The notes beneath the pieces were generated by a model. That model was given only the letters and a program-made list of their open reading frames with translations. It was not told the origin of the DNA and did no database searches. A DNA stretch of 64,000 nucleotides from Burkholderiaceae bacterium (GTDB taxonomy: Bacteria > Pseudomonadota > Gammaproteobacteria > Burkholderiales > Burkholderiaceae). The DNA lies in NCBI GenBank assembly GCA_947455485.1, contig CANGNV010000003.1, positions 26,233 to 90,232 of the forward strand. The letters run 5' to 3'. Each line of letters opens with the position of its first letter. Positions within the stretch are counted from its first letter, which is position 1. Below, one piece after another: positions 47,261-54,994 of this stretch. Both the position numbers and the translations under genes were made by a program.

Positions 47261-47266
47261 ATTATA
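47261..47266 (-). promoter_or_regulatory. -10 box of the tRNA-Leu gene
   Basis: On the minus strand TATAAT lies 8 bases before the tRNA 5' end. The -35 region is weak. The AT-rich -10 and short leader fit a stable-RNA promoter. Confidence 0.5.
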
Positions 47267-47330
47267 AAGGTATGCGCCTTGTGGCCCACTTCCCAACCCC
47301 TTTTGGCTTTTCCCCTTCAGACTTGGTGGT

Positions 47331-47358
47331 TTGATACAGTAGCCTAAGCAAGAATAAT
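47331..47358 (+). promoter_or_regulatory. Probable sigma-70 promoter of rnr
   Basis: TTGATA (-35) and AATAAT (-10) are separated by 16 bases, about 38 bases before the rnr ATG. This is a plausible housekeeping promoter between the tRNA gene and rnr, which are divergent. Confidence 0.5.
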
Positions 47359-47395
47359 CATTGATATATAAGGCATGTATTGCCGAAGGAATTAA

Positions 47396-49798
47396 ATGCG
47401 TAAAGCAAAAAACTTGGTGCCACGAGAGGCTGACCGCTTAGGTACAGTCCAGGGTCACCGAGATGGATTTGGATTTGTGATCCCAGATGACGGCGGTGAA
47501 GATATTTTTCTTTCTGAAAGAGAAATGTCCCGCGTCATGCACGGCGATAGAGTCAATGTCAGAGTTTTAGGAACAGATCGCCGCGGTCGCCCAGAAGGTC
47601 AGATCGTCGATGTGGTTTTGCATGCCAATAAAGTCGTTATTGGCCGCCTCTTAAATGAGAATGGCGTTTTGATTGTTGCGCCGGAAGATAAACGTATCGG
47701 TCACGATATTTTGATTCCGCCAAAAGGTCAGGGCAATGCTAAATTAGGTCAAGTGGTGAGTGTCGAGATCATCGACTATCCAGATAGTTATAGACAAGCT
47801 GTTGGTCGTGTTGTTGAAGTATTGGGTGAGATTGATGATCCCGGCATGGAGATTGAAATCGCCGTCCGCAAATATGGCGTTCCACATGAGTTTTCAGCGG
47901 CAGTAAAAAAAGAAGCGGATGCATTGCCCGATACCGTCCAGCAATCTGACCTTGAGGGTCGAGTGGATTTGCGTGACGTTCCTTTGGTCACTATTGATGG
48001 CGCTGACGCTCGTGACTTTGATGATGCGGTGTATTGCGAGCCAGTCATGTACGGCAAGAGTAAAGCTTGGCGCCTGATTGTGGCAATTGCTGATGTATCC
48101 CATTACGTCAAGCCGGGCCAACCTTTGGATGATGAAGGCCTCCTACGCGCAACCTCAGTGTATTTCCCAAGACGGGTGATACCAATGCTGCCAGAGAAGA
48201 TCTCTAATGGCCTTTGCTCATTAAACCCTGGGGTTGATCGTCTGTGTATGGTTTGTGACTCTGTTGTAGATAACAACGGAGTGGTGCTTGCGTATCAGTT
48301 CTATCCAGCGGTCATGCATTCGGCGCAACGCTTTACATACGATACGGTGTGGGAGATTCTTTCCAATAGCAAGGGTCCTGAGGCAACACGTTTTGCTGAG
48401 TTCAGACCTTTACTGACTAATCTTTATTCCCTATACAAAATTCTATTAGATGCACGTCAAAAACGTGGCGCTATCGAATTTGAAACTACTGAAACCCAAA
48501 TCATCAGCAATGAACTGGGCAAGATCCTGCGTATTGAGCCGCGTTTGCGCAATGATGCACATCGCTTGATCGAAGAGTGTATGTTGACGGCTAACGTTTG
48601 CGCTGCCGACTTTATTGATAAGAACAAGCACCTCAGTCTGTATCGTGTTCACGCTGAACCTTCTGAAGAAAAATTAGTTACCTTGCGCCAAGTCTTGCGC
48701 ACCTCTGGCTTGTCATTAGGTGGCGGCGAAAAGCCGAAGCCAAAAGACTATGCCAAGCTGATGCGTGAAATCAAAGAGCGTCCTGATGCCAACATGCTTC
48801 AGTCCGTTGTTTTACGCTCTATGCAGCAGGCAATGTACCAACCGGATAACGAAGGCCACTTTGGCCTTGCTTATCCTGCGTACTCCCATTTCACGAGCCC
48901 GATTCGACGCTATCCCGATCTATTGACTCATCGTGTCATTAAGGCAATTCTTGCGAAGAAGCCTTACGCGCCTGTTTTGCCACCCATGGTTCCGTTGAAC
49001 CTCACTTTGCCACGTAAGGGCAAAGGTCGTGAAAATGCAGTCAATGCCAAGAAGTCTCATAGCGATGCAAAAGAGGCTGCAGCCAATGGCACGCGTTTAC
49101 CTAAATTACCGAAAGGCGCCAATGCCGCATTGCCTATTTGGGGTCAATTAGGTGTTCACTGCTCATCCAATGAACGTCGCGCCGATGAAGCATCTCGCGA
49201 TGTTGAAGCTTGGCTCAAGTGCTACTACATGCGTGACCATTTAGGTCAGGAATATGCCGGCACAGTGACTGGTGTTGCATCTTTTGGCCTATTTATTCAA
49301 CTAGAAAACCTCTTTGTTGAGGGTATGGTTCACGTCACCGAATTGGGTGGCGATTACTTCCAGTATGACGAAGCTCGCCAAGAGCTCCGCGGGGAGAGAA
49401 CAGGCATTCGTTATCGCTTAGGCGATCGCGTACATGTCTTAGTAAGCCGTGTTGATCTGGATGCTCGCAAGATTGAATTTAGTCTCGTCAAGTCCGTTGG
49501 TCTGGAGCCGGGTGGAACCACAAATCGTCGTCAAATTGTTTTGGCTAGCGATACTGGCAGGCCAAATAAGAAAGCATCACCCAAAAAAGGTCGGCCAGGT
49601 AGTAAAGAGCCACAGAAGCATTCCGGTATTAATGTGAATGCTGCTAAGTCTGCCGGTAATCTTGGCGCCAATCAGTCGAAGAATCAAGCTGGACGAACAG
49701 CAAGTAAAGTTGCTAAGTCTGGCAAGCCTTCAAGGCCCACTGGTAAACCAGCTGGTACTAAGCCACCAGTCCGCAGCACTAAAGCGCGTCGTAAATAA
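47396..49798 (+). CDS. rnr: Ribonuclease R
   Basis: RNase R is a processive 3'-5' exoribonuclease that degrades structured RNA. The 800-residue protein has N-terminal cold-shock/OB domains (GTVQGHRDGFGFVIPDDGGEDIFL), the catalytic RNB domain with DGADARDFDDAVY, a C-terminal S1 domain (GTVTGVASFGLFIQLENLFVEGMVHVTEL) and a long basic tail rich in Lys, Pro and Ser. Between residues about 540 and 585 there is an inserted polar segment inside the RNB domain, before LGVHCSSNERRADEA. Confidence 0.97.
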   Translation: MRKAKNLVPREADRLGTVQGHRDGFGFVIPDDGGEDIFLSEREMSRVMHGDRVNVRVLGTDRRGRPEGQIVDVVLHANKVVIGRLLNENGVLIVAPEDKRIGHDILIPPKGQGNAKLGQVVSVEIIDYPDSYRQAVGRVVEVLGEIDDPGMEIEIAVRKYGVPHEFSAAVKKEADALPDTVQQSDLEGRVDLRDVPLVTIDGADARDFDDAVYCEPVMYGKSKAWRLIVAIADVSHYVKPGQPLDDEGLLRATSVYFPRRVIPMLPEKISNGLCSLNPGVDRLCMVCDSVVDNNGVVLAYQFYPAVMHSAQRFTYDTVWEILSNSKGPEATRFAEFRPLLTNLYSLYKILLDARQKRGAIEFETTETQIISNELGKILRIEPRLRNDAHRLIEECMLTANVCAADFIDKNKHLSLYRVHAEPSEEKLVTLRQVLRTSGLSLGGGEKPKPKDYAKLMREIKERPDANMLQSVVLRSMQQAMYQPDNEGHFGLAYPAYSHFTSPIRRYPDLLTHRVIKAILAKKPYAPVLPPMVPLNLTLPRKGKGRENAVNAKKSHSDAKEAAANGTRLPKLPKGANAALPIWGQLGVHCSSNERRADEASRDVEAWLKCYYMRDHLGQEYAGTVTGVASFGLFIQLENLFVEGMVHVTELGGDYFQYDEARQELRGERTGIRYRLGDRVHVLVSRVDLDARKIEFSLVKSVGLEPGGTTNRRQIVLASDTGRPNKKASPKKGRPGSKEPQKHSGINVNAAKSAGNLGANQSKNQAGRTASKVAKSGKPSRPTGKPAGTKPPVRSTKARRK

Positions 49799-49827
49799 TT
49801 AGCAATACAGAATCGAGATAAGTAAAG

Positions 49828-50583
49828 ATGAAGCAAATATTGGTTGGTTTTCATGCAGTACAAGCGCGCTTACGAGTGGATGCGGCAAGTCTTAAGTCAG
49901 TTTATTTTGACCCGAGTCGTCGCGATCGTCGTATGGGTGATTTTCTCAAGCAGGCTGAAGAGGTCTTGGGCGAAAGATTGCACGCCGCTGACTCTGAGCG
50001 TCTTCATAAGCTAGCAGGGCATGATCGCCATCAAGGTGTGGTTGCACTAGCTGAGAAGATGACGATTGCACGCACCATTACCGAAGTGGTAGAGGATGCA
50101 GAAAGCAATCAAAGCAAAGTGATGTTCTTGGTATTAGATGGCGTAACCGATCCCCATAACTTTGGTGCATGCTTGCGTGTGGCTGATGGTGCTGGTGTTG
50201 ATGCGGTAGTTATTCCTAAGGATCGCTCAGCCTCTATCAATGCTACTGTGAGCAAGGTATCTAGCGGTGCTTCTGAGGTTATGCCGGTGATTACGGTTAC
50301 CAACCTGGTTCGCAGCATGAAAGAGATGCAAGAAGCCGGTGTTTGGCTGATTGGTACCGACGACGAAGCTGAAAAATCCATTTACGATCTAGATCTCACT
50401 GGTCCTATTGGTATTGTCATGGGCGCAGAGGGTGAGGGCATGCGCCGCTTAACCCGCGAAACTTGTGACGAGTTGGTACGCATTCCAATGAAGGGTGTTG
50501 TCGAGAGTTTGAATGTTTCTGTGGCAAGTGGCGTATGCTTGTATGAGGTACTAAGACAGCGTTTAGCTAAAGAGCCTAAATAA
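49828..50583 (+). CDS. rlmB: 23S rRNA (guanosine-2'-O)-methyltransferase RlmB
   Basis: RlmB methylates G2251 of 23S rRNA. The 251-residue SpoU/SPOUT-class protein has the N-terminal L30e-like domain (GFHAVQARLRVD...) and the three SPOUT motifs LDGVTDPHNFGACLRVADG, IPMKGVVESLNVSVASGVCLYE and GAEGEGMRRL. It follows rnr by 29 bases, the same pairing as in E. coli. Confidence 0.96.
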   Translation: MKQILVGFHAVQARLRVDAASLKSVYFDPSRRDRRMGDFLKQAEEVLGERLHAADSERLHKLAGHDRHQGVVALAEKMTIARTITEVVEDAESNQSKVMFLVLDGVTDPHNFGACLRVADGAGVDAVVIPKDRSASINATVSKVSSGASEVMPVITVTNLVRSMKEMQEAGVWLIGTDDEAEKSIYDLDLTGPIGIVMGAEGEGMRRLTRETCDELVRIPMKGVVESLNVSVASGVCLYEVLRQRLAKEPK

Positions 50584-50617
50584 GCAGTAAATCCATTCAT
50601 TTACTCAAGAGGCTGCT

Positions 50618-50803
50618 ATGAAATGCAATATCGGACATACTGACCGCGTTCTACGAATGACCGTTGGCGTTACCCTTATGGGCCTTGCAGGTTTTGGAAT
50701 AACTGGCCCTTGGGCTTGGATTGGCGTCATCCCACTACTTACCGGAATGATCGGAAATTGCCCGGCCTATAGCATTTTGGGAATCAATACTGCTAAGAAG
50801 TAA
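50618..50803 (+). CDS. DUF2892 (YgaP-like) small membrane protein
   Basis: The 61-residue protein (MKCNIGHTDRVLRMTVGVTL, then two hydrophobic helices ending in GNCPAYSILGINT) matches the DUF2892 family, whose C-terminal C-P-A-Y motif is shared with the membrane part of YgaP. Function of the stand-alone form is unknown. A GAGG-type ribosome-binding site precedes the ATG. Confidence 0.85.
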   Translation: MKCNIGHTDRVLRMTVGVTLMGLAGFGITGPWAWIGVIPLLTGMIGNCPAYSILGINTAKK

Positions 50804-50814
50804 CTGGTAATGCC

Positions 50815-51237
50815 TTAGGCAAGTAGTTGCTGCACAAATTGCTCTAATTGAGCTGGTGGTAGCGCTCCGCTAACGCGGTGAACTTCTTTGCCGTTCTTAA
50901 ATCCCGCTAATGTTGGTATTGAGCGGATATTCCATTGGGATCCGAGCAATTGCTCTGCCTCGGTATTCACTTTTACAAATAGCACTTGATTGGCATGAGC
51001 AATAGCACTTGCCTGAAAGGTTGGGCCAAACATCTTGCATGGTCCGCACCACGGTGCCCAGAAATCCACTATCACCGGCATTACAGACTGAGTTACTAGC
51101 TCACTGAAGTTTATCGCTGTTGCATTAATGGGTAGCGATAGTAGCTCTTGCTTGCAAGCTCCGCAGATAGGAGTCTGATTCAGCTTCTCAGTAGGAACTC
51201 GATTGCCTTTGTTGCAATGCGGACAATAAATAATCAT
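50815..51237 (-). CDS. trxC: Thioredoxin 2 (TrxC)
   Basis: TrxC is a zinc-containing thioredoxin induced by oxidative stress in E. coli. The 140-residue protein has two N-terminal Cys pairs (CPHC and CGAC), the redox site WAPWCGPCK (about residues 60-68) and the cis-Pro loop SIPTLAGFKNG. It is the second gene after tal on the minus strand, with 29 bases between them. Confidence 0.95.
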   Translation of the reverse strand: MIIYCPHCNKGNRVPTEKLNQTPICGACKQELLSLPINATAINFSELVTQSVMPVIVDFWAPWCGPCKMFGPTFQASAIAHANQVLFVKVNTEAEQLLGSQWNIRSIPTLAGFKNGKEVHRVSGALPPAQLEQFVQQLLA

Positions 51238-51266
51238 CTTGACTCCTTGGTGAGTACTCTAAAGAC

Positions 51267-52235
51267 TTAACTACGTAATACAGCCTCGAGCTTTTCAGTA
51301 TCGATGCAGAAATTGCGTATTCCTTCGGCCAATTTTTCAGTGGCCATTGCATCATTATTCAGCTGCAATCTAAAGTTGGATTCATCCAGTTTGAGAGCGG
51401 AGATATTTTCACTAGCCAGTGCACTTGCTGCATTACTTGCATTGAGCTTTATTTCAACCGCTGCTGTGCTCTTCTGAAGATCGCCCAGCAACTCTGGACT
51501 GATGGTGAGCAAGTCACATCCGGCCAGCTCTAGAATTTGGCTGGTATTACGGAAGCTAGCACCCATGATTTCAGTAGCAATCCCAAAGTGCTTGTAATAG
51601 TGGAAAATGCGCTTGACGGATGTAACGCCAGGGTCATTTGCACCGCCGTTATCAACATCATTCCAATTGCTGCCGAGTTTGGCTTTATACCAATCAGTAA
51701 TGCGCCCCACAAATGGTGAAATCAATTTCGCATTGACTGCGCCGCAGGCTGCAGCTTGCACCAAGGAGAATAGCAGCGTCATATTGCAATGAATGCCTTC
51801 GGCCTCCAAAACTTTTGCTGCCTGAATACCTTCCCAGGTACCGGCTAATTTGATCAAGACGCGTTTGCGATCAATGCCATGGTACTCATACAGGGCGATG
51901 AGGTGTTTCGCTTTGGTAATGGTTGCCTGAGTATTGAAAGAGAGGCGTGCATCAACCTCAGTCGAAACTCTTCCGGGGACGGTCTTCAAAATCTCCAGGC
52001 CAAACGCTACCAGGATGTAGTCAACTAAATCGACTGGTTTCATACCCGGATGGGCTGATTTAACTTGGTTTACCAATGCCTGATAGTTGGGCTGCTGGGC
52101 AGCTTTGAGGATTAGGGACGGGTTGGTTGTGGCGTCCTGCGGCTGGTATTCCCGCATGCGTTCAAAGTCGCCGGTATCGGCCACCACGGTAGTCAGTTGT
52201 TTGAGTTGGCTCAGTGCGGTAGCAGGGGAAGTCAT
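51267..52235 (-). CDS. tal: Transaldolase
   Basis: Transaldolase transfers a dihydroxyacetone unit in the non-oxidative pentose phosphate pathway. The 322-residue protein has the family signatures [13 protein letters not shown] and the active Lys in [16 protein letters not shown]. It also contains the [14 protein letters not shown] block. It is divergent from rpiA, another enzyme of the same pathway, across 94 bases, and co-transcribed with trxC. Confidence 0.96.
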   Translation of the reverse strand: MTSPATALSQLKQLTTVVADTGDFERMREYQPQDATTNPSLILKAAQQPNYQALVNQVKSAHPGMKPVDLVDYILVAFGLEILKTVPGRVSTEVDARLSFNTQATITKAKHLIALYEYHGIDRKRVLIKLAGTWEGIQAAKVLEAEGIHCNMTLLFSLVQAAACGAVNAKLISPFVGRITDWYKAKLGSNWNDVDNGGANDPGVTSVKRIFHYYKHFGIATEIMGASFRNTSQILELAGCDLLTISPELLGDLQKSTAAVEIKLNASNAASALASENISALKLDESNFRLQLNNDAMATEKLAEGIRNFCIDTEKLEAVLRS

Positions 52236-52277
52236 CAGGATCTTGAATGCTCTTATTTAATTAGTCAGTACAACAGA

Positions 52278-52306
52278 TTGAATATCATATGATAGATGCA
52301 TAAATA
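52278..52306 (+). promoter_or_regulatory. Probable promoter of rpiA with a palindromic spacer
   Basis: TTGAAT (-35) and TAAATA (-10) are 17 bases apart, about 40 bases before the rpiA ATG. The spacer contains ATCATATGAT, a perfect 10-base palindrome (52284-52293), which could bind a regulator of the divergent tal/rpiA pair. Confidence 0.45.
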
Positions 52307-52344
52307 AGGCTGTTCCAGTTCAGATAAGGGTGTCGGGCAAGATC

Positions 52345-53055
52345 ATGAATCAAGATCAACTAAAGCAATTAGTAGGTGAAGCGGCGCGGGATGAGGTATT
52401 AAAACTGCCTGCTGGCCAGATTCTGGGTGTTGGAACGGGTTCTACCGCCAACTGCTTTATTGACGCCCTAGCACCCCATAAGGCGCATTTCTTAGGAACA
52501 GTCTCCAGCTCTAACGCTACGACTGAGCGCCTGCTAAAACATGGTTTTAAGGTCTTGGATCCCAATGAGGTGGATCAGTTGCCTGCCTATGTTGACGGCG
52601 CCGATGAAATTGATCCCGCTGGGCACATGATTAAGGGTGGCGGCGGTGCCTTGACCCGTGAGAAGATTATTGCCTCGATGGCAAAGCAATTCATCTGCAT
52701 TTGTGATTCTTCTAAGCAAGTGCCGGTATTGGGTAACTTTGCCTTGCCTGTGGAAATCATTCCCCTGTCCAAAGGAGTTGTGACTCAAGAGCTGGCCAAG
52801 TTAGGCGGTACGGTAGCACTCAGAATGGCCAAAGAGACGCGTACAGATTTAGGGCAGACGCCAAGTCAGCCTTTTGTGACGGATAACGGCGGCTGGATTT
52901 TGGATGTTGCTGGCCTAAAGATTGCCAACCCAATCGCACTTGAAGCGCAAATTAATCAAATCGCTGGCGTGATCACTGTTGGCCTATTTGCTAAAGAGAA
53001 AGCCAATATTTTGCTGGTGAGTAATGCGTCTGGTGTGAGCAGAATCATTTTCTAA
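52345..53055 (+). CDS. rpiA: Ribose-5-phosphate isomerase A
   Basis: RpiA interconverts ribose 5-phosphate and ribulose 5-phosphate. The start at ATG 52345 (MNQDQLKQLVGEAARDEV) matches the family better than the track start at GTG 52330. Signature blocks are GVGTGSTA, SSSNATTERL, DGADEID and KGGGGALTREKI, which hold the phosphate-binding and catalytic residues. Length 236 is normal for proteobacteria. A terminator follows. Confidence 0.96.
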   Translation: MNQDQLKQLVGEAARDEVLKLPAGQILGVGTGSTANCFIDALAPHKAHFLGTVSSSNATTERLLKHGFKVLDPNEVDQLPAYVDGADEIDPAGHMIKGGGGALTREKIIASMAKQFICICDSSKQVPVLGNFALPVEIIPLSKGVVTQELAKLGGTVALRMAKETRTDLGQTPSQPFVTDNGGWILDVAGLKIANPIALEAQINQIAGVITVGLFAKEKANILLVSNASGVSRIIF

Positions 53056-53061
53056 ATTAAA

Positions 53062-53097
53062 AAACCCGACGGGGCAGCAAGCTGATCCATCGGGTTT
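53062..53097. terminator. Rho-independent terminator after rpiA
   Basis: AAACCCGA pairs with TCGGGTTT across a 20-base loop, then a short T-rich run. It lies 6 bases after the rpiA stop. The loop is long, but the stem is perfect and has a long A-run in front, so it could also stop transcripts from yggX. Confidence 0.75.
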
Positions 53098-53139
53098 GTT
53101 TGCCATGATTCTTCATGGCGCGGGCAAAGAGAAGAGATT

Positions 53140-53235
53140 TAGTTCCCAATGCCCATAAGCACATAGATATGCTTACGAGTAGTGGCTTTCGCCAATGTAG
53201 TCAATCACGAGATCTGACTGACTACGTTTCAATCC
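53140..53235. other. Structured stretch between rpiA and yggX
   Basis: The 180-base gap holds two neighbouring inverted repeats: TAAGCA...TGCTTA, then GTAGTCA...TGACTAC. No protein frame is convincing. It could be an RNA gene, a 3'-UTR element of yggX, or nothing. Confidence 0.25.
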
Positions 53236-53277
53236 TATGCCTATGGATTTAACTCGTCAAGCGATACTCAAAAATAA

Positions 53278-53550
53278 TTATTCAGCTGGCGGTACATAGC
53301 CCTGGGCCATGTCTGCACCGCCTTCAAAGAAGTATTTTTCAACTTGCTTAAGTAGGTACTGACGAGCACGAGGGTCGGCCATATTTAGGCGATTCTCATT
53401 AATGAGCATGGTTTGTTGCTTTAACCAGTCGGCCCAAGCCTGCTTGGAAACTTGATTCCAAATTTTCTTGCCTAGCTCGCCAGGAAGCGGGGCAAAGTCC
53501 ATGCCTTCGGCTTCTTTATTGAGTTTGATGCATTGAACCATGCGTGCCAT
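53278..53550 (-). CDS. yggX: YggX family Fe(2+)-trafficking/oxidative damage protein
   Basis: The 90-residue protein matches YggX throughout: [45 protein letters not shown] and [14 protein letters not shown]. YggX protects Fe-S enzymes from oxidative damage. It follows argA by 62 bases on the minus strand and may be co-transcribed with it. Confidence 0.96.
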   Translation of the reverse strand: MARMVQCIKLNKEAEGMDFAPLPGELGKKIWNQVSKQAWADWLKQQTMLINENRLNMADPRARQYLLKQVEKYFFEGGADMAQGYVPPAE

Positions 53551-53612
53551 TTGTAATACCTTTCAAATACGGTGTGCTAAATATAAATAATAAAAAAAGT
53601 AGCTATAAAAGC

Positions 53613-54977
53613 TTATAAATCTTTGGTAAGGACCATGGATTTACGATCCCAGTTATAGATCTGCTTTCTTTCTTCAGGAAGATCATCAACAGAGGCGCGC
53701 TTAAAGCCACGCTTTAAAAACCAATGCTCTGTTCTGGTGGTTAAAACGAAAAGCTTTTTAATACCTTCGCGTTTTGCCCGCATTTCCACGCGCTTGAGTA
53801 GACGTTCTCCATCACCTGAGCCTTGAACATCAGGATCCACTGCGAGACAAGCAAGCTCACCCACGCCATTGGGGAATGGGAATAGGGCAGCGCAGCCGAA
53901 CAGAACGCGATCATGCTCGATAACGGAGAAGCGCTGAATATCACGCTCAATGACGTCTTGACCGCGAGCAGCCAAAATACCCTCTTCTTCAAGCGGGCTA
54001 GTCAACTGCAGAATGCCGCCAACGTCATCTTGATTGGCTTCACGCAAATTCTCAATATCAGATGATGCCAACATCATGCCGATACCATCATGGGTAAAGA
54101 GCTCTTCTAGAAGTGCGCCATCTTGATTGCATGGCAAGAAGTGGACGCGGCTCACGCCAGCACGAATCGCTCTGCCGGAGATATTGAGTAAGCTCTTCAT
54201 GCCTTGATCGAGCTCTGGATGATGGGTTACATACTCTTGAAGTTGCGGCATAGAAAGTTCAGTAATGAAATCACCATCATCATCTTTTAAGCCGGCGTAT
54301 GGACTTAAGAAAATAAGCTTATCTGCTTTAAGTGCGGCAGCCGTAGATGCAGCAACATCTTCAAAGGCCAAGTTAAACGCCTGACCTGTTGGGGAGAATC
54401 CTAAAGGTGAGAGCAGCACAATCTTATTGCTATCAAGTGAAAGTTTGATGGAGGTCGAGTCCACCTTGCGCACCAAGCCAGTATGGATGTAATCGATGCC
54501 CTCAACTACGCCCACAGGCATAGCGGTAATAAAGTTACCTGAGATAACTGACATGCGAGAACCTGCCATTGGCGTATTCGGAAGTCCGCGACTAAATGCC
54601 GCCTCAATATCCAAGCGCAATTCACCAGCAGCTTCTTTCACACACTCCAAAGCCGCAGCGTCGGTGATGCGATAGCTATGCATGGCGCTCTTGCCGAACT
54701 GGCTCTTGATATTGCGGAGCGTAAGCTGCTCTTCAATTTGAGGGCGGATACCATGAACTAAAACAATGCGCATGCCCATGGCATGCAACATGGCAATATC
54801 TTCAATGAGATTCTCAAGGCCGATTTCTTGGGCTAGCTCACCAGCGAAGGCGATTACAAAGGTCTTCTCGCGGAAGCTATGAATATAGGGCGCAACATCA
54901 CGCAGCCATCCTACAAAAGGAAAGTTGGAGCTTGATTCTTCGGCGTTTGAGCCGGGGTTTGGTGCATTTGTTGGCAT
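53613..54977 (-). CDS. argA: N-acetylglutamate synthase (ArgA type)
   Basis: ArgA makes N-acetylglutamate, the first step of arginine synthesis. The 454-residue protein fuses an amino-acid-kinase domain (about 20-290, FVIAFAGELAQEIGLENLIEDIA and VLVHGIRPQIEEQL) with a C-terminal GNAT acetyltransferase (about 300-450, CLAVDPDVQGSGDGERLLKRVE holds the acetyl-CoA loop). The kinase domain binds arginine for feedback control in relatives. Its start lies only 17 bases from that of hrpA on the other strand. Confidence 0.95.
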   Translation of the reverse strand: MPTNAPNPGSNAEESSSNFPFVGWLRDVAPYIHSFREKTFVIAFAGELAQEIGLENLIEDIAMLHAMGMRIVLVHGIRPQIEEQLTLRNIKSQFGKSAMHSYRITDAAALECVKEAAGELRLDIEAAFSRGLPNTPMAGSRMSVISGNFITAMPVGVVEGIDYIHTGLVRKVDSTSIKLSLDSNKIVLLSPLGFSPTGQAFNLAFEDVAASTAAALKADKLIFLSPYAGLKDDDGDFITELSMPQLQEYVTHHPELDQGMKSLLNISGRAIRAGVSRVHFLPCNQDGALLEELFTHDGIGMMLASSDIENLREANQDDVGGILQLTSPLEEEGILAARGQDVIERDIQRFSVIEHDRVLFGCAALFPFPNGVGELACLAVDPDVQGSGDGERLLKRVEMRAKREGIKKLFVLTTRTEHWFLKRGFKRASVDDLPEERKQIYNWDRKSMVLTKDL

Positions 54978-54994
54978 AGTGAGAAAATTATAGG

